Shown here: piece after piece, positions 11,356 through 20,874 of the stretch
How positions within the stretch are numbered: the first letter of the stretch is position 1
Layout: each line of letters opens with the position of its first letter
Assembly (NCBI GenBank): GCA_019843655.1
Contig: JACDQD010000003.1
Span: 35,411,282-35,475,281, forward strand
Origin: Lethocerus indicus
Taxonomy: Eukaryota; Arthropoda; Insecta; Hemiptera; Belostomatidae
Reading direction: 5' to 3'
DNA: 64,000 nucleotides
Notes under the pieces: generated by a model
Seen by the model: only the letters and a program-made list of their open reading frames with translations
Told to the model about the DNA's origin: nothing
Databases searched by the model: none
Translations under genes and position numbers: made by a program

Positions 11356-11641
11356 TTAACCCATTGAGTACCAAATTTTTCATTTTTTTTCTGAAAATTT
11401 TGCATAAAATTTACTTATTGCTATGCGTTATTATCAAATAGTATGCCTCCGAATATGCTTTTAAAAACCGTTTTGTCAAATATTTTGTTTTTTAAATCGA
11501 GTCCAATTTGTGCGCTGATCAGGGCCCAACAGAGTTCATCATCTTTTATTTTGACTAATAGTCATAATTACGATTTAGTATTTATAATATGAAATTACTG
11601 AAAGTAATGAAAAAAGATTTCTACGGTACTTAATGGGTTAA
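11356..11641. mobile_element. piggyBac-type MITE downstream of gene 2
   Basis: Bounded by TTAA at both ends, with inverted termini TTAACCCATTGAGTACCA and TACTTAATGGGTTAA. The interior is alignable with the copy at 1549-1910 in gene 1 (shared TTTTGCATAAAATTTACTTA and AAATATTTTGTTTTTTAAAT). No transposase is present. Confidence 0.8.
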
Positions 11642-11700
11642 ACAAGGAGTTTTGAAGCGTCTACTTGACAATTTTAGTCTTTCGGCAGCATCAAGCCTTG

Positions 11701-11852
11701 ATGTCACATCGAGTAAGTTGAAATATTCACTACATGAAATTGCATAAGGATACAGAATAAAAACGATGATAAAAACAGAGTAAAAAAATAAATTATACCG
11801 TGTGGAAAAAGGTTGAGTTATCCTGCACAGTATAATTAATATTTAGATAATG

Positions 11853-11889
<37 letters not shown>

Positions 11890-12660
11890 CATTCAGAAAA
11901 TAAATATTATAATCATAAGTGAAAAATAATTTTATATACATTTTTTTCATAACACTTTTGACACTCAATAGACATAAATGAATATATGTATGAATGTATA
12001 ATGGCAAGTGAAAATCTAACACAAATTAATTGATTGTGAAAAGTGATTTTGAGGAAATATATGTAGGTGTCTACTATTAAATTTTTCACATATTAGAGTC
12101 TTAGCTCTGTAATCCTTATTTCTATTACTGATATATTTGTTTCTATACATTAATTAATACCGTAAATGGAGAAATGGAAACAATTGGAAATCAGAGTACA
12201 ATATGTCAGTACTTAAAAATTTTTTGTACCGTGCAGAATTTACAAAATTTTATTGATACAACAAAATTAAGTAATTGTATATTTTTTTTTATGATGTCAC
12301 ATCGAGTAAGTTGAAATATTCACTACATGGAATAGCATAAGGATACGGAATAAAAAAAAAAAAGGTTGAGTTATCCTGCACAGTATAATTAATATTTAGA
12401 TAATGGTTTTAAATATATATATTTCATTCAGAAAATAAATACTATAATCGTAAGTAAAAAATAATTTTATATATATTTTTTTTCATAACACTTTTGACCC
12501 TCAATAGACATAAATGAATATATGTATGAGTGTATAATGGCAAATGAAAATGTAATACAAATTAATTGTTTGTGAAATGTGATTTTGAGGAAATATATGT
12601 AGGTGTCTACTATTAAATTTTTCACATATTGGAGTCTTTAATATAGTATTAAAATGTTGA
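11701..12660. repeat. Tandem duplication, period ~593 bp
   Basis: The block starting ATGTCACATCGAGTAAGTTG at 11701 recurs at 12294. The similarity runs through ATAATTAATATTTAGATAAT, ATAGACATAAATGAATATAT and GTAGGTGTCTACTATTAAAT. The spacer at 12230-12285 also resembles intron sequence of gene 2 near 10300-10370, so the region may derive from duplicated sulfotransferase-locus DNA. Confidence 0.75.
11857..11887. repeat. (TA)n microsatellite
   Basis: About 15 TA units inside the first copy of the 593-bp duplication; the second copy has only a short run, showing slippage. Confidence 0.9.
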
Positions 12661-12789
12661 CCCGAAGACTTATTTATTTACTATTTTTTTTTTTTTGTAA
12701 TTCCAAAACTGATTTTACTTTTGCCGACATCGCCACGGCCTCCTCAATATCCGGAGCGTTGTAGCGTTCTTATTTTACAGCTGGTTTAA

Positions 12790-12954
12790 TATCTGTTTCA
12801 TCGGGACAAATATTTTTCGCCGTACGCGAATGTTGAAAATTTCGCCCGAAAAGTTATTCCGTGGACAAATATCTCTTACGCTTATACGGACTTTGACCGA
12901 TTATACAGATACGTGTATAAAATTAAAACCCCCAATTTAGAACAGTTGAAATGA
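12790..12954 (+). CDS. Possible orphan terminal exon, unidentified
   Basis: I do not recognise this. An open frame of 54 codons ends at TGA 12952-12954 and reads as protein-like (KYFSPYANVENFARKVIPW, later DFDRLYRYVYKIKTPNLEQL). It begins just after a plausible splice acceptor (TTATTTTACAG, ending 12780). In that frame a TAA at 12787-12789 separates it from the acceptor. A one-base error, as seen twice in the SNX29-like gene, would join them. Composition is rich in aromatic and charged residues. It could equally be a chance frame in non-coding DNA. Confidence 0.25.
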   Translation, partial: YLFHRDKYFSPYANVENFARKVIPWTNISYAYTDFDRLYRYVYKIKTPNLEQLK

Positions 12955-13390
12955 CGAGTCGATAGCGCCGCTGTAAAAATTCCAAATTTGTCTCGACTTT
13001 CGTCGTGCGAAATTTATTGGAGATTGAAAATATTCGAAGAAAAATCGCGCTCTCCGTTCTTGAGACTTGGACTTACAGACCTGAAGTATTAATTTTTTTC
13101 TTCTTCAGTCCATCCCTTTCAATTTCAGTTCCGGGTCCAACAGACTACGAAACGCGTATTTCATGTAATTCCGTAGAATTTGTCAGTAAACTTATTCCTC
13201 CTAATCGCCTATCAAATATCAATTAGCCCGTATCCGCAAGCGAATATCTTTTCTACATTTTATTCCCCGTCAATTTAATAATTCCTGAAGGGCCGCGAAA
13301 GGGCCGCATTCGGTTCGCCAACTAGGTTAGGATTGGGCCATATAATATATAACTAATATTACAGTAGACTGACTAATATTACAGTGACAG
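12955..13390. other. Intergenic, nothing recognised
   Basis: No family motif or repeat was seen in this stretch. Confidence 0.4.
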
Positions 13391-14066
13391 TACAAGTGAA
13401 ACTGTGACAGTGACAGTGCACAGTGAAGATGCCCCCCAGGAAAAACGTCCAAAGTGCCGAAAGTGACTACTGAAGATGGCGAGCGGCCGAAATCCGGTCT
13501 AACAGATCTACGGTATTCCACAACCCCTCGCAGACCACAAAACAGGTATGTTAAACGAAAATTGAAATCACCGAATAATAACACGGAAATATGCTTTGAT
13601 ACCGCGCTACTGAAGATGGCGAGCGGCCGAAACTCCGGTCTAACAGACCTACGGTATTCCACAACCCCTCGCAGACCGCAAAACAGGTATGTTAAACGAA
13701 AATTGAAAGCACCGAATAATAACACGGAAATATGCTTTGACACCGCGCTACTGAAGATGGCGAGCGGCCGAAATCCGGTCTAACAGATCTACGGTATTCC
13801 ACAACCCCTCGCAGACCGCAAAACAGGTATGTTAAACGAAAATTGAAATCACCGAATAATAACACGGAAATATGCTTTGACACCGCGCTACTGAAGACGG
13901 CGAGCGGCCGAAATCCGGTCTAACAGATCTACGGTATTCCACAACCCCTCGCAGACCGCAAAACAGGTATGTTAAACGAAAATTGAAATCACCGAATAAT
14001 AACACGGAAATATGCTTTGATACCGCGCTACTGAAGATGGCGAGCGGCCGAAACTCCGGTCTAGCA
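13391..14066. repeat. Foldback half-element expanded into a 140-bp tandem array
   Basis: The foldback arm (CTACTGAAGATGGCGAGCGG) plus adjoining sequence (GGTATTCCACAACCCCTCGC, AAAACAGGTATGTTAAACGA, ATAATAACACGGAAATATGC) is repeated. ACCGCGCTAC starts at 13601, 13742, 13882 and 14022 (periods 141, 140, 140), preceded by a partial copy from about 13460. Copies are nearly identical, differing at a few sites (ATCCGG/ACTCCGG, TGATACC/TGACACC), so the expansion is recent. Frames open on both strands are a by-product. Confidence 0.9.
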
Positions 14067-14529
14067 CAAAAGACCAACTGTATTGGCGTATGACTGTATT
14101 GTCATTACGAGGATACCGAAACTGCTTATTTTCACCAGTTATTTTCATAAAACCCCCTTTTCAAAGAACCCTTCGATGAATCTATTTCAAATTTGTCAGA
14201 AGATGAAGGTAATGGCGGACGCAGAATCGCTGGGACTTTCGCTCGTATATTTTAATTTCAAGCTTAATTTCCAGTTACGACCAGTCGAAGTGATAAACAG
14301 AAGTATGATGATTCAGCCGGGCGGATAGTCTTGAAAGATTACCATCCGAAATGTGTTTTTTTTAAATGTTCGGATGATATCTTTCTTCTTTTTCCCCAGT
14401 TAGCATTTACTTGAATTTGCGTGTGAGCTGGAGGAAAAATGACACTGAGGCAGAATTCATCGATTGATTCGATTCAATCCCCTTCACAATCACTCAAGAA
14501 AAGGAATTAAAATAGCAGGTCGGTCCGCT
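14067..14529. other. Intergenic, nothing firm
   Basis: A short frame near 14270-14400 (DKQKYDDSAGRI, then LKDYHPKC) follows an AG preceded by pyrimidines (AATTTCCAG at 14275). It is too short and too poorly bounded to call an exon. Confidence 0.3.
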
Positions 14530-14785
14530 CCTGCAGGAAAACACCGGGGTGTCGGCCGCTCGCCATCTTCAGTAGCGCTGTGTCAGTCTGAACTGTCGGC
14601 ACTTTGGATGTTTTTCCTTGGGGGGGGCATCCTCACTGTGTTACTTGTACTGTGTGTCTATGATTGTACATTGACTAACAACACCGCTACTGAAGATGGC
14701 GAGCGGCCGACACCCTTTCAATTTTCCTCCACCTCCGTTTCAAGTATTTTTGACGGAGCGATTATAACATTACGAGCCTTCTTAT
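14530..14785. mobile_element. Foldback element plus reversed outer flank
   Basis: GGCCGCTCGCCATCTTCAGT at the left is mirrored by CTACTGAAGATGGCGAGCGG at 14690. The right side continues into TTTCAAGTATTTTTGACGG and ACATTACGAGCCTTCTTA, the reverse complement of the flank at 9536-9648. Confidence 0.75.
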
Positions 14786-15061
14786 CATTTTTTTTTTTTT
14801 ACATTTTCCCTGTAATTCTTTTTCGAAACGTTTTCAACTAAATACGGCGGACAAACTGTCCGATCTCGCCCGTACACGATAGACCGGTTTATCTGCAATT
14901 CAATTATTTGTCGACTCACGGACTCCAGATTTGTGTCGGCCGATAAAATTCTACCCGATAACGGCGTTCTACTGGAACTACTATTTCATTTTCGATAATT
15001 CAATCCACTCTACTGGACTGGACGGAAAACGAGAATTTTTCAATTCCCAACATTATCCTTT

Positions 15062-15262
15062 GGTTCGGTCTTTCGCCAGACCCGGTTTCGCGGCCGCTCG
15101 CCATCTTCAGTAGCGCTGTGTGTCAGTCACTCTGTCGGCACTTTGGATGTTTTCCCCGGGGGCATCCTCACTGCGCTGTAGTGTTCGTCGGCGACTGACA
15201 CCGCCGCTACTGAAGATGGCGAGCGGCCGCTAAACCGGTCTAACAAACCTACGGTATTCCAT
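15062..15262. mobile_element. Foldback element
   Basis: GGTTCGGTCTTTCGCCAGAC, GCGGCCGCTCGCCATCTTCA and GGCACTTTGGATG are followed by mirrored CTACTGAAGATGGCGAGCGG and AAACCGGTCTAACAAACCTA. The axis is shortened relative to other copies. Confidence 0.8.
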
Positions 15263-15331
15263 CCCCCCCCGCGGACCAAAAAAAACCAGTGATTATTATA
15301 AACTTACGGTTTTTACAAGAAGCACCTTCCG

Positions 15332-15486
15332 AGGTCACACGGGTCACGGCCAAAGGTCAGCCAGGTATACCTTTCGGCTGTATATATCGTCAACGGCCGT
15401 TCCGATTCCCACCAAATTTACAGGATCGTCTACAGATGGGGACTTTGGCGACATGTTCCGAGGTCAGGGGTCACGTTTAAAGGTCA
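15332..15486 (+). promoter_or_regulatory. Two triplets of nuclear-receptor half-sites
   Basis: Cluster 1 has AGGTCA at 15332, GGGTCA at 15341 and AGGTCA at 15354. Cluster 2 has AGGTCA at 15461, one spacer base, GGGTCA at 15468 (a DR1 layout), then AGGTCA at 15481. All six are on the same strand. DR1 elements are bound by RXR/USP and HNF4-type receptors in animals. No gene lies close downstream, so any function is speculative. Confidence 0.35.
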
Positions 15487-15969
15487 TCTAATAGGCTCTG
15501 TGGGCCACCTCTACGTCTTGCTCGAGGAAAAGTCTTTTTCTTCAGACAGAGAATGTTAGAACTACGATCGGTAGGTAGGCACTCTAATAGACTTAGCGTT
15601 TAATTAAATTCCCGGTTTATTATTTATTCGAACCCGAGCAAGGCCGGGTACTTGGTAGATAGTTTTCTGTAAGTATATTGGCCGATTTTGAAACCGAATC
15701 GTGGAAAACTGGCGCATTTCGCGAAAAACAAACGTTATTTACTCGTCAATCCGAGTCGCATTATAGAGCCGGATCTGCGGTATTATTATTCGCCGAATCG
15801 CGTTTAATGTCAAATTATCGTACCGAGGGAAGGTCGCCCGGAGTTTGTCCAAAAAAAAAAAGAAGGGATCAACACTTTCGAAATCGGCGAAAACCCGGTT
15901 TTTTAAAAGTTTACCAATAAGAGCGATCCGAATAAAACTCTCGAATATTTTTTGTCTCCTCCAATGTCA
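15487..15969. other. Intergenic, nothing recognised
   Basis: No gene or repeat family was recognised; a short A-run occurs near 15850. Confidence 0.4.
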
Positions 15970-16543
15970 AGGGTGTGGCAAAAATTAACGCGATATTTGA
16001 ATTTGCCCCAGCATTCTTGCAAAAGTAAAGTCGGCAACCCGTTGAAAAAAAAAAATCATTCGACAGCCGACAGTTTAGGGTCAGTACAAATGGAGGGGGC
16101 GTCACACGATAGAACAACGTGTTTTCATTGTTGAAAAATATTTAAAAAAAATAATGAAAGATTTTTCGAACGAAATCATTTTAAGCGATGAAGCACATTC
16201 TCACGTTGATGGCTTTGGCACCTCCGTCGGACCTTTCGCACTTTTTCGAAAATTGAAACCGGTCTATAATAACACATTTCTCGTTCGGCCCAAACTGGAC
16301 GATGCCGGGTGACGCGTGCGGTTTCAACAAGAACGGTGGTATGCCTGCCACACACACACATACCCCACGTGCAATTCAATTATTGCACGAGACTTATTTC
16401 CCGGCCGTCTACCCTCTCTCTCTCTCTACCCCCTAGATCGTGCGATTCGAAGTCAAAGAGGTCTATGTGACGGCAAAGTCGTGGGAGGCCGTTTCGCCCG
16501 ACGTGCTGTTCCCGTACATGACCCTGTCCTGTGTCTGCTTTAG
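15970..16543 (+). pseudogene. IS630/Tc1-like transposase relic, internally deleted
   Basis: A left end GGGTGTGGCAAAAATTAACG opens the element. A helix-turn-helix start (HTIEQRVFIVEKYL) at about 16100-16150 is joined directly to catalytic-domain sequence. That sequence reads EIILSDEAHSHVDGFG near 16170 and later FQQERWYACHT near 16320, the usual FQQDGAxCHT region. The expected second Asp has become Glu or is lost, and several frameshifts are present. The middle of the protein is missing. Related pieces lie at 17105-17490, 39475-39665, 47395-47552, 61728-61875 and 63935-64000. Confidence 0.7.
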
Positions 16544-17104
16544 GATTTAAAGAAAAAAAAACAGGAACACCCGCGATATTCGTGTGAAAGTTCTCCGGTC
16601 TTAAGACCACCCCCGTCCACCCCCCCCCCCCCCCCCCACCCCGCTCCTTCTTCCTACGGGTGAGATGACCGGTTCGTCGACCTTTCGTTCCGAACTGATT
16701 CCTTCCCCTCCTCATTCATTCCCCAGGGTCACTTCCTCCTAAAGAGCGTTCACCCCCCCCCCGTCCGAGAGAAACCGATGGATGGGGCTCGAAAAGCGAC
16801 GCAGGAGGAGGAGGAGGAGGCCGTCGTATAATTTTTACCAACATAATCCGTTCCAAGATTATGTTCGCTATCCGAATTGTTCGTTCTGGAGATCCTAAAA
16901 ATTAAATTAAAAAAAAAAAAAAATGTCACGTACAAGTATAATTTCTTAGTAACTTCATTTATTACGTACATATAGTCTCGCTTATTAATCAGTCATTTTC
17001 CTTGCTTCGGGCGTTAAAGAAAGTGTCCAATGACGATTGTTTTCTCTCTCTCTCTCTCTCTTCAGGACTTTCATGAAATGATCGATAGCAAATTTCGTTG
17101 TAGA
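16544..17104. other. Low-complexity intergenic stretch
   Basis: Contains a C run near 16620, GGA repeats near 16805, an A run near 16907 and a (TC)n run near 17042. No gene is supported. Confidence 0.5.
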
Positions 17105-17490
17105 GATCAGCTCGGTTTGGATGCCATTTTAAGACCGTCGCTCTGACACATCGTCCCGCCTCTTCGAAAGATCCTCAATGTCGGCATCGCCCTCCTCTTT
17201 CGTCTTCCACTTCTTCAGAAGGAAATACACATTTCGCCCAGTTTCTCTCGGTGTTACTCCGTTGAAGATTTCTTGGAATTTCTTCTGCCTCCAATTCCAG
17301 ATTCCTTTTTCATACGTAATTTCAGCGGTTTTTCCGCCTCCTCCGTCTCCTCGGACGCGAACCGCGGCCGCCAAACTTTGATTATTTTTGAAATATTGTC
17401 CTACAATGAAAACACGTTGTTCTATCGTGTAACGCTCTCCATTCGTACTGACATAATTCAAATCTTGAGTTAATTTTTGGACACCCTATA
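17105..17490 (-). mobile_element. IS630/Tc1-like element, 5' end with N-terminal transposase relic
   Basis: The minus strand begins with the terminal sequence GGGTGTCCAAAAATTAACTC (17490 downward). A 110-residue frame (17461-17129) follows, with the N-terminal helix-turn-helix RYTIEQRVFIVGQYFKNNQS and then WNWRQKKFQEIFNG. It stops after about 110 residues, so no catalytic domain is present. This family is common in insect genomes. Confidence 0.7.
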
Positions 17491-17499
17491 TATATATAG

Positions 17500-17665
17500 G
17501 TCAACCCCCGGAGAACACAGCAACCCGGGCGTCGGACGCCTGAAGAAGTCCTGCAGGCGAAACCGGTTTAGGGACAGGCCGAAACCGGCGACGGGAGACA
17601 GAAGTACTGCGAATACTGTGCACTGTACAACACCTCGCTGGCCGCCAAACAGGTATGCCGAAACG
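17500..17665. mobile_element. Foldback-family fragment
   Basis: Contains GAAACCGGTTTAGGGACAGG and CGAAACCGGCGACGGGAGAC. These are followed by ACAACACCTCGCTGGCCGCC and AAACAGGTATG, which match the segment adjoining the foldback arm in the 13.4-14.1 kb array. Diverged and incomplete. Confidence 0.6.
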
Positions 17666-17675
17666 TACATAGTCA

Positions 17676-17676
<1 letters not shown>

Positions 17677-17725
<49 letters not shown>
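17677..17725. repeat. (TA)n microsatellite
   Basis: About 24 TA units directly abut a mariner-type end, consistent with insertion at TA. Confidence 0.95.
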
Positions 17726-17728
<3 letters not shown>

Positions 17729-18061
17729 GTTGGCAACTAAGTAATTGCGGAATTCACAAGACACAAGTGGGGCGTTGTACACACATTTTAAGTACGTCAA
17801 CACGTGTTAACCCCTCGGGGGGGGTGTCGGGGATTTTTCATTAAAAGACGATGAGCGCCCTCCGGAGGACGTCCGTTGGAGGCCGAACAATAGGCCGAAC
17901 AAAAGGCCAAACAATCAGTCCAACACCGGGACGTTGCAGAGTAGCCGACTGTGTCCTATCTACGGCTTATCTATCAGTGCAAAGATGTGACGCACTTAAA
18001 AATATTTTACAACGCCGTTTGCGTCTCGTGAATTCCGCAATTGCTTAGTTGCCGACCCGAC
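17723..18061. mobile_element. Mariner-derived element
   Basis: The ends are TATTGGGTTGGCAACTAAGT and TTGCTTAGTTGCCGACCC, with the subterminal GTGGGGCGTTGTACACAC and its mirror. The interior retains scraps of the helix-turn-helix region (RRTSVGGR), heavily decayed and containing local GGCC-rich duplication. Confidence 0.75.
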
Positions 18062-19699
18062 AAGTATCATGGAAGATCTTATCTTATCTTATCGCTGTGT
18101 CCAAAATATGTACGGATTGACGCGTTGCACCGGCGTCATTCGGAATATGAGGAGAGAGAGAAACTGATCTCCCCATTGGGAAAAGAATTGCCCAATGTGC
18201 AAGGCCAGGAGATAGAAGATAGATAACCCATTTTACAGAACAAAGTAGTGTTCTGTAAACGGAGAAAAGTTAAAATCTCGACCGTTTTTCATAGTTTTTA
18301 CCCGGTTTCGCCCACTGTCCAGTGAAGTGTTCCACGCGGGGAAATGTCAGTTATTTTATACCGGTATTTCCGCATATATAAATCGAGCATTCGGTGTTGG
18401 GGGGGAAAAAAAATACAGTCGAGCGAAATTGTTTTCACTAAAGTGAACGGCGTGTTTAACGGAAAAATTCCTTCGTCACGGCCATTCTATAAGTCCCAAT
18501 TATTGTATCTAATCTGTCGGAATTTTCCTACAATCGCTCCGATTGTGGAACGAAAGCGATCCGAGTAATCGCGGACGGAATTCTGTTTGATTTTTTTTTA
18601 AATATTTCAGGCTATTGTGCAGCCTCTGATTACTGCATCAGTAGTCCCCGTATCGATTAGAGTAAAAGACTGAAACTCTCAGTTTCAGTTCTTCAGTAAA
18701 TAGACTCCGAGAACCGGGTCGGTTTTTATAATTCACGCCGGTGAACTCATAACTAAGCGGAATCATTTTTCTTGGAAAACTTTCCACTTCTCCTCCCTCC
18801 CACTTCCCCCCTTTTTTTTTAAATTTTACGCGTATTTTCCTGGTTTGAAGACCGGTAAAACCGCAATTGGAAAAAGGGGTTGGCCTTGTTGCAATTTATT
18901 TACTTATTTCATCGGCCGGCTACTAACCTTTTTCAAAAACCGATCTGTTTTTTACTCAATCCACTTTTTCCTCATCTCGATCGGTGAAGTAGAAATCGAA
19001 CTTTCAAAGTTCAATAATTAAGAAACGGGGCAGACAGTCGGCCTCAGACCTTTGTTATTCGGTGTCTGTATCGAATTGTTCTATTTTCGTCCCCATCGAC
19101 CCGAATGGGAATCGTCCTAGAGACAACTTTAAACGCGGAAACTGTATAAATTTATAATTTACGCTCCAATATGTATAAACGCTGTTTCTAATTTCACTTA
19201 ATTAAGTCACTTCGGCACGTGAGAGACTCGTGGTTTTGGGGAGGGTTCAGCATCCCGTTCGCACTTCCCCTCTACTATATATACGTACGTTTACGATCTG
19301 TCTTTCTGTCGGTGGTTTTCAGAATGTTTTTAACGATTTCTTTCAATTTTTTGGAAAAATAAAATAAAATACGAACCAGTTCTTTATAGATCCATCGCTC
19401 TATACGGGGCTGTATAAATCGATAGGCAATTTTGAAACGTATTTCTATTCAAAAAAATACCTTTAGCGATATATTTTTCGGATAAACATTTTTTTCAAAT
19501 AATGTATACAATTTTGTTCTCATAAATTTTTTCGATTTTCTCGCAACGACCGCTGAATCATTTTCTCCCGAGGACAGAAGTAGTTTTTAATCTAATAAAT
19601 TAAAGCCCGACTAGTTATATTAATGCTGTATAATGTACTAATTGATAATCGAAAAATTTTATAACTACTTAATGAAAAACTGATCCATTCATTCGCTCC
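18062..19699. other. Intergenic, nothing firm
   Basis: A frame near 18120-18225 (HSEYEEREKLISPLGKELP) looks protein-like but lacks splice or start support. The rest is AT-rich without recognised repeats. Confidence 0.35.
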
Positions 19700-20090
19700 T
19701 TCATGTGATCTTTCCTCAGCCTTCAAAATGTCAGTCGAAGTGTCTGAAAGTGAAGTAATTTTTGGTAAAAGGCGGCGTAGAGAGACCACTTTTTCTTCAT
19801 CGGATGAAGAAGAAGAAGAAAGTGTCGAAGATTGGAGTGGCAAAGGCCGAATACTGTACCTTTCGCCTCTCCTTCAGGATTTATAATTGAAGATTTAAAT
19901 CTAAGGTCGGTTGTAGCATTAAATAAAAAAAATTGAGCGGACTTTAAATCAATTTCAGACAACAACTTAAAACGATCTAAAATTTTTAGTTTCATATCGT
20001 ATTTTACACCGGTGACTATGGCGGCCCGAACGCGGATAGTTCAGTGTCGGTGTCACCGATGACTCTCTAACAAGGTCAATTATATATAAT
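19700..20090 (+). mobile_element. piggyBac-like relic with short N-terminal frame
   Basis: A 52-codon frame (19728-19886) reads MSVEVSESEVIFGKRRRRE, then SSSDEEEEESVEDWSG. This acidic, serine-rich start is typical of piggyBac transposases. It begins after a pyrimidine-AG (TCTTTCCTCAG). The 3' stretch 19960-20010 (AACTTAAAACGATCTAAAAT, TTTCATATCGTATTTTACAC) matches the right end of the piggyBac MITE at 27671-28061, supporting the family call. No catalytic domain remains. Confidence 0.45.
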
Positions 20091-20379
20091 AAGGCGGGAC
20101 TTGTAAATATACAATAAATTTTACGCGGATCGATTCATTAACAATCTAATGGGTTGTTGTACTGAAAGTTCGTGCCGATTTTGAAGTAAAATCGAATTTA
20201 TTAAATCCATTTCCCAATCCCGCAGAGGACATTACCTTCTTCGGATGAAGAACCCCGGCTTTCGGGGCGCTTTGGGTTCTCGATCTTGCGGCATTTTTGC
20301 CTTCTCCTACCGTATATTGTAAGGCGTATAAAACCGAGAAAAAAATCAACCGGTAAAGTGGCGACTTTTAGAATATTTT

Positions 20380-20874
20380 ATGCGCGTCACTCGTTTTCAA
20401 TCATTGCGATATATTCGGACCTCAATTGATGGGATTTGTATTGAATATCGGCACGAATTTTCGCCGGCCAACTGGCGCTGTGGGCGGGGCCTAGATTGGG
20501 GGAAGTGGAACGGCCCTGAATCAGGACGGCCTGGTAGGATAGAGCGCGTTCCTCTCAGACAGTGTTTACTATCCGTTTCACAATTATCTGCCGCTGTGCG
20601 GACCAGTCTGACTGCGATAATAGCTGCGAGGCCGACTGCTATCCGTCTTCTCCGTCGGGTGGATTGAAAGAGTGTTCGGATATTTGGCTGTGGACGCGGC
20701 GGATGACTCCCGGTGATCGGGACGGAGAACCCGGCGGCGGCGGCGGAGGCGGAGGCGGCGGAGGAGTCGGAGTCGGAGGAGGTCGCTGACTCAGGATCTG
20801 TTGGGGGATGTTGGCGACTGACGTTATAATGCCGCCCCGAATAGCCCACTAGCTGGTGTCCCAGCGGCAGAGTT
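20380..20874 (+). promoter_or_regulatory. CpG-rich 5' region of the SNX29-like gene
   Basis: GC-rich and CpG-rich relative to its surroundings, with a (GGC)n(GGA)n stretch near 20730-20780, directly upstream of the inferred start codon. A promoter and 5'UTR role is inferred from position; no TATA box or initiator was fixed. Confidence 0.4.

Noticed and set aside
13327..14077. Frames of up to 138 codons on both strands
   Set aside because: They follow the 140-bp foldback tandem array and repeat the same peptide in shifting frames.
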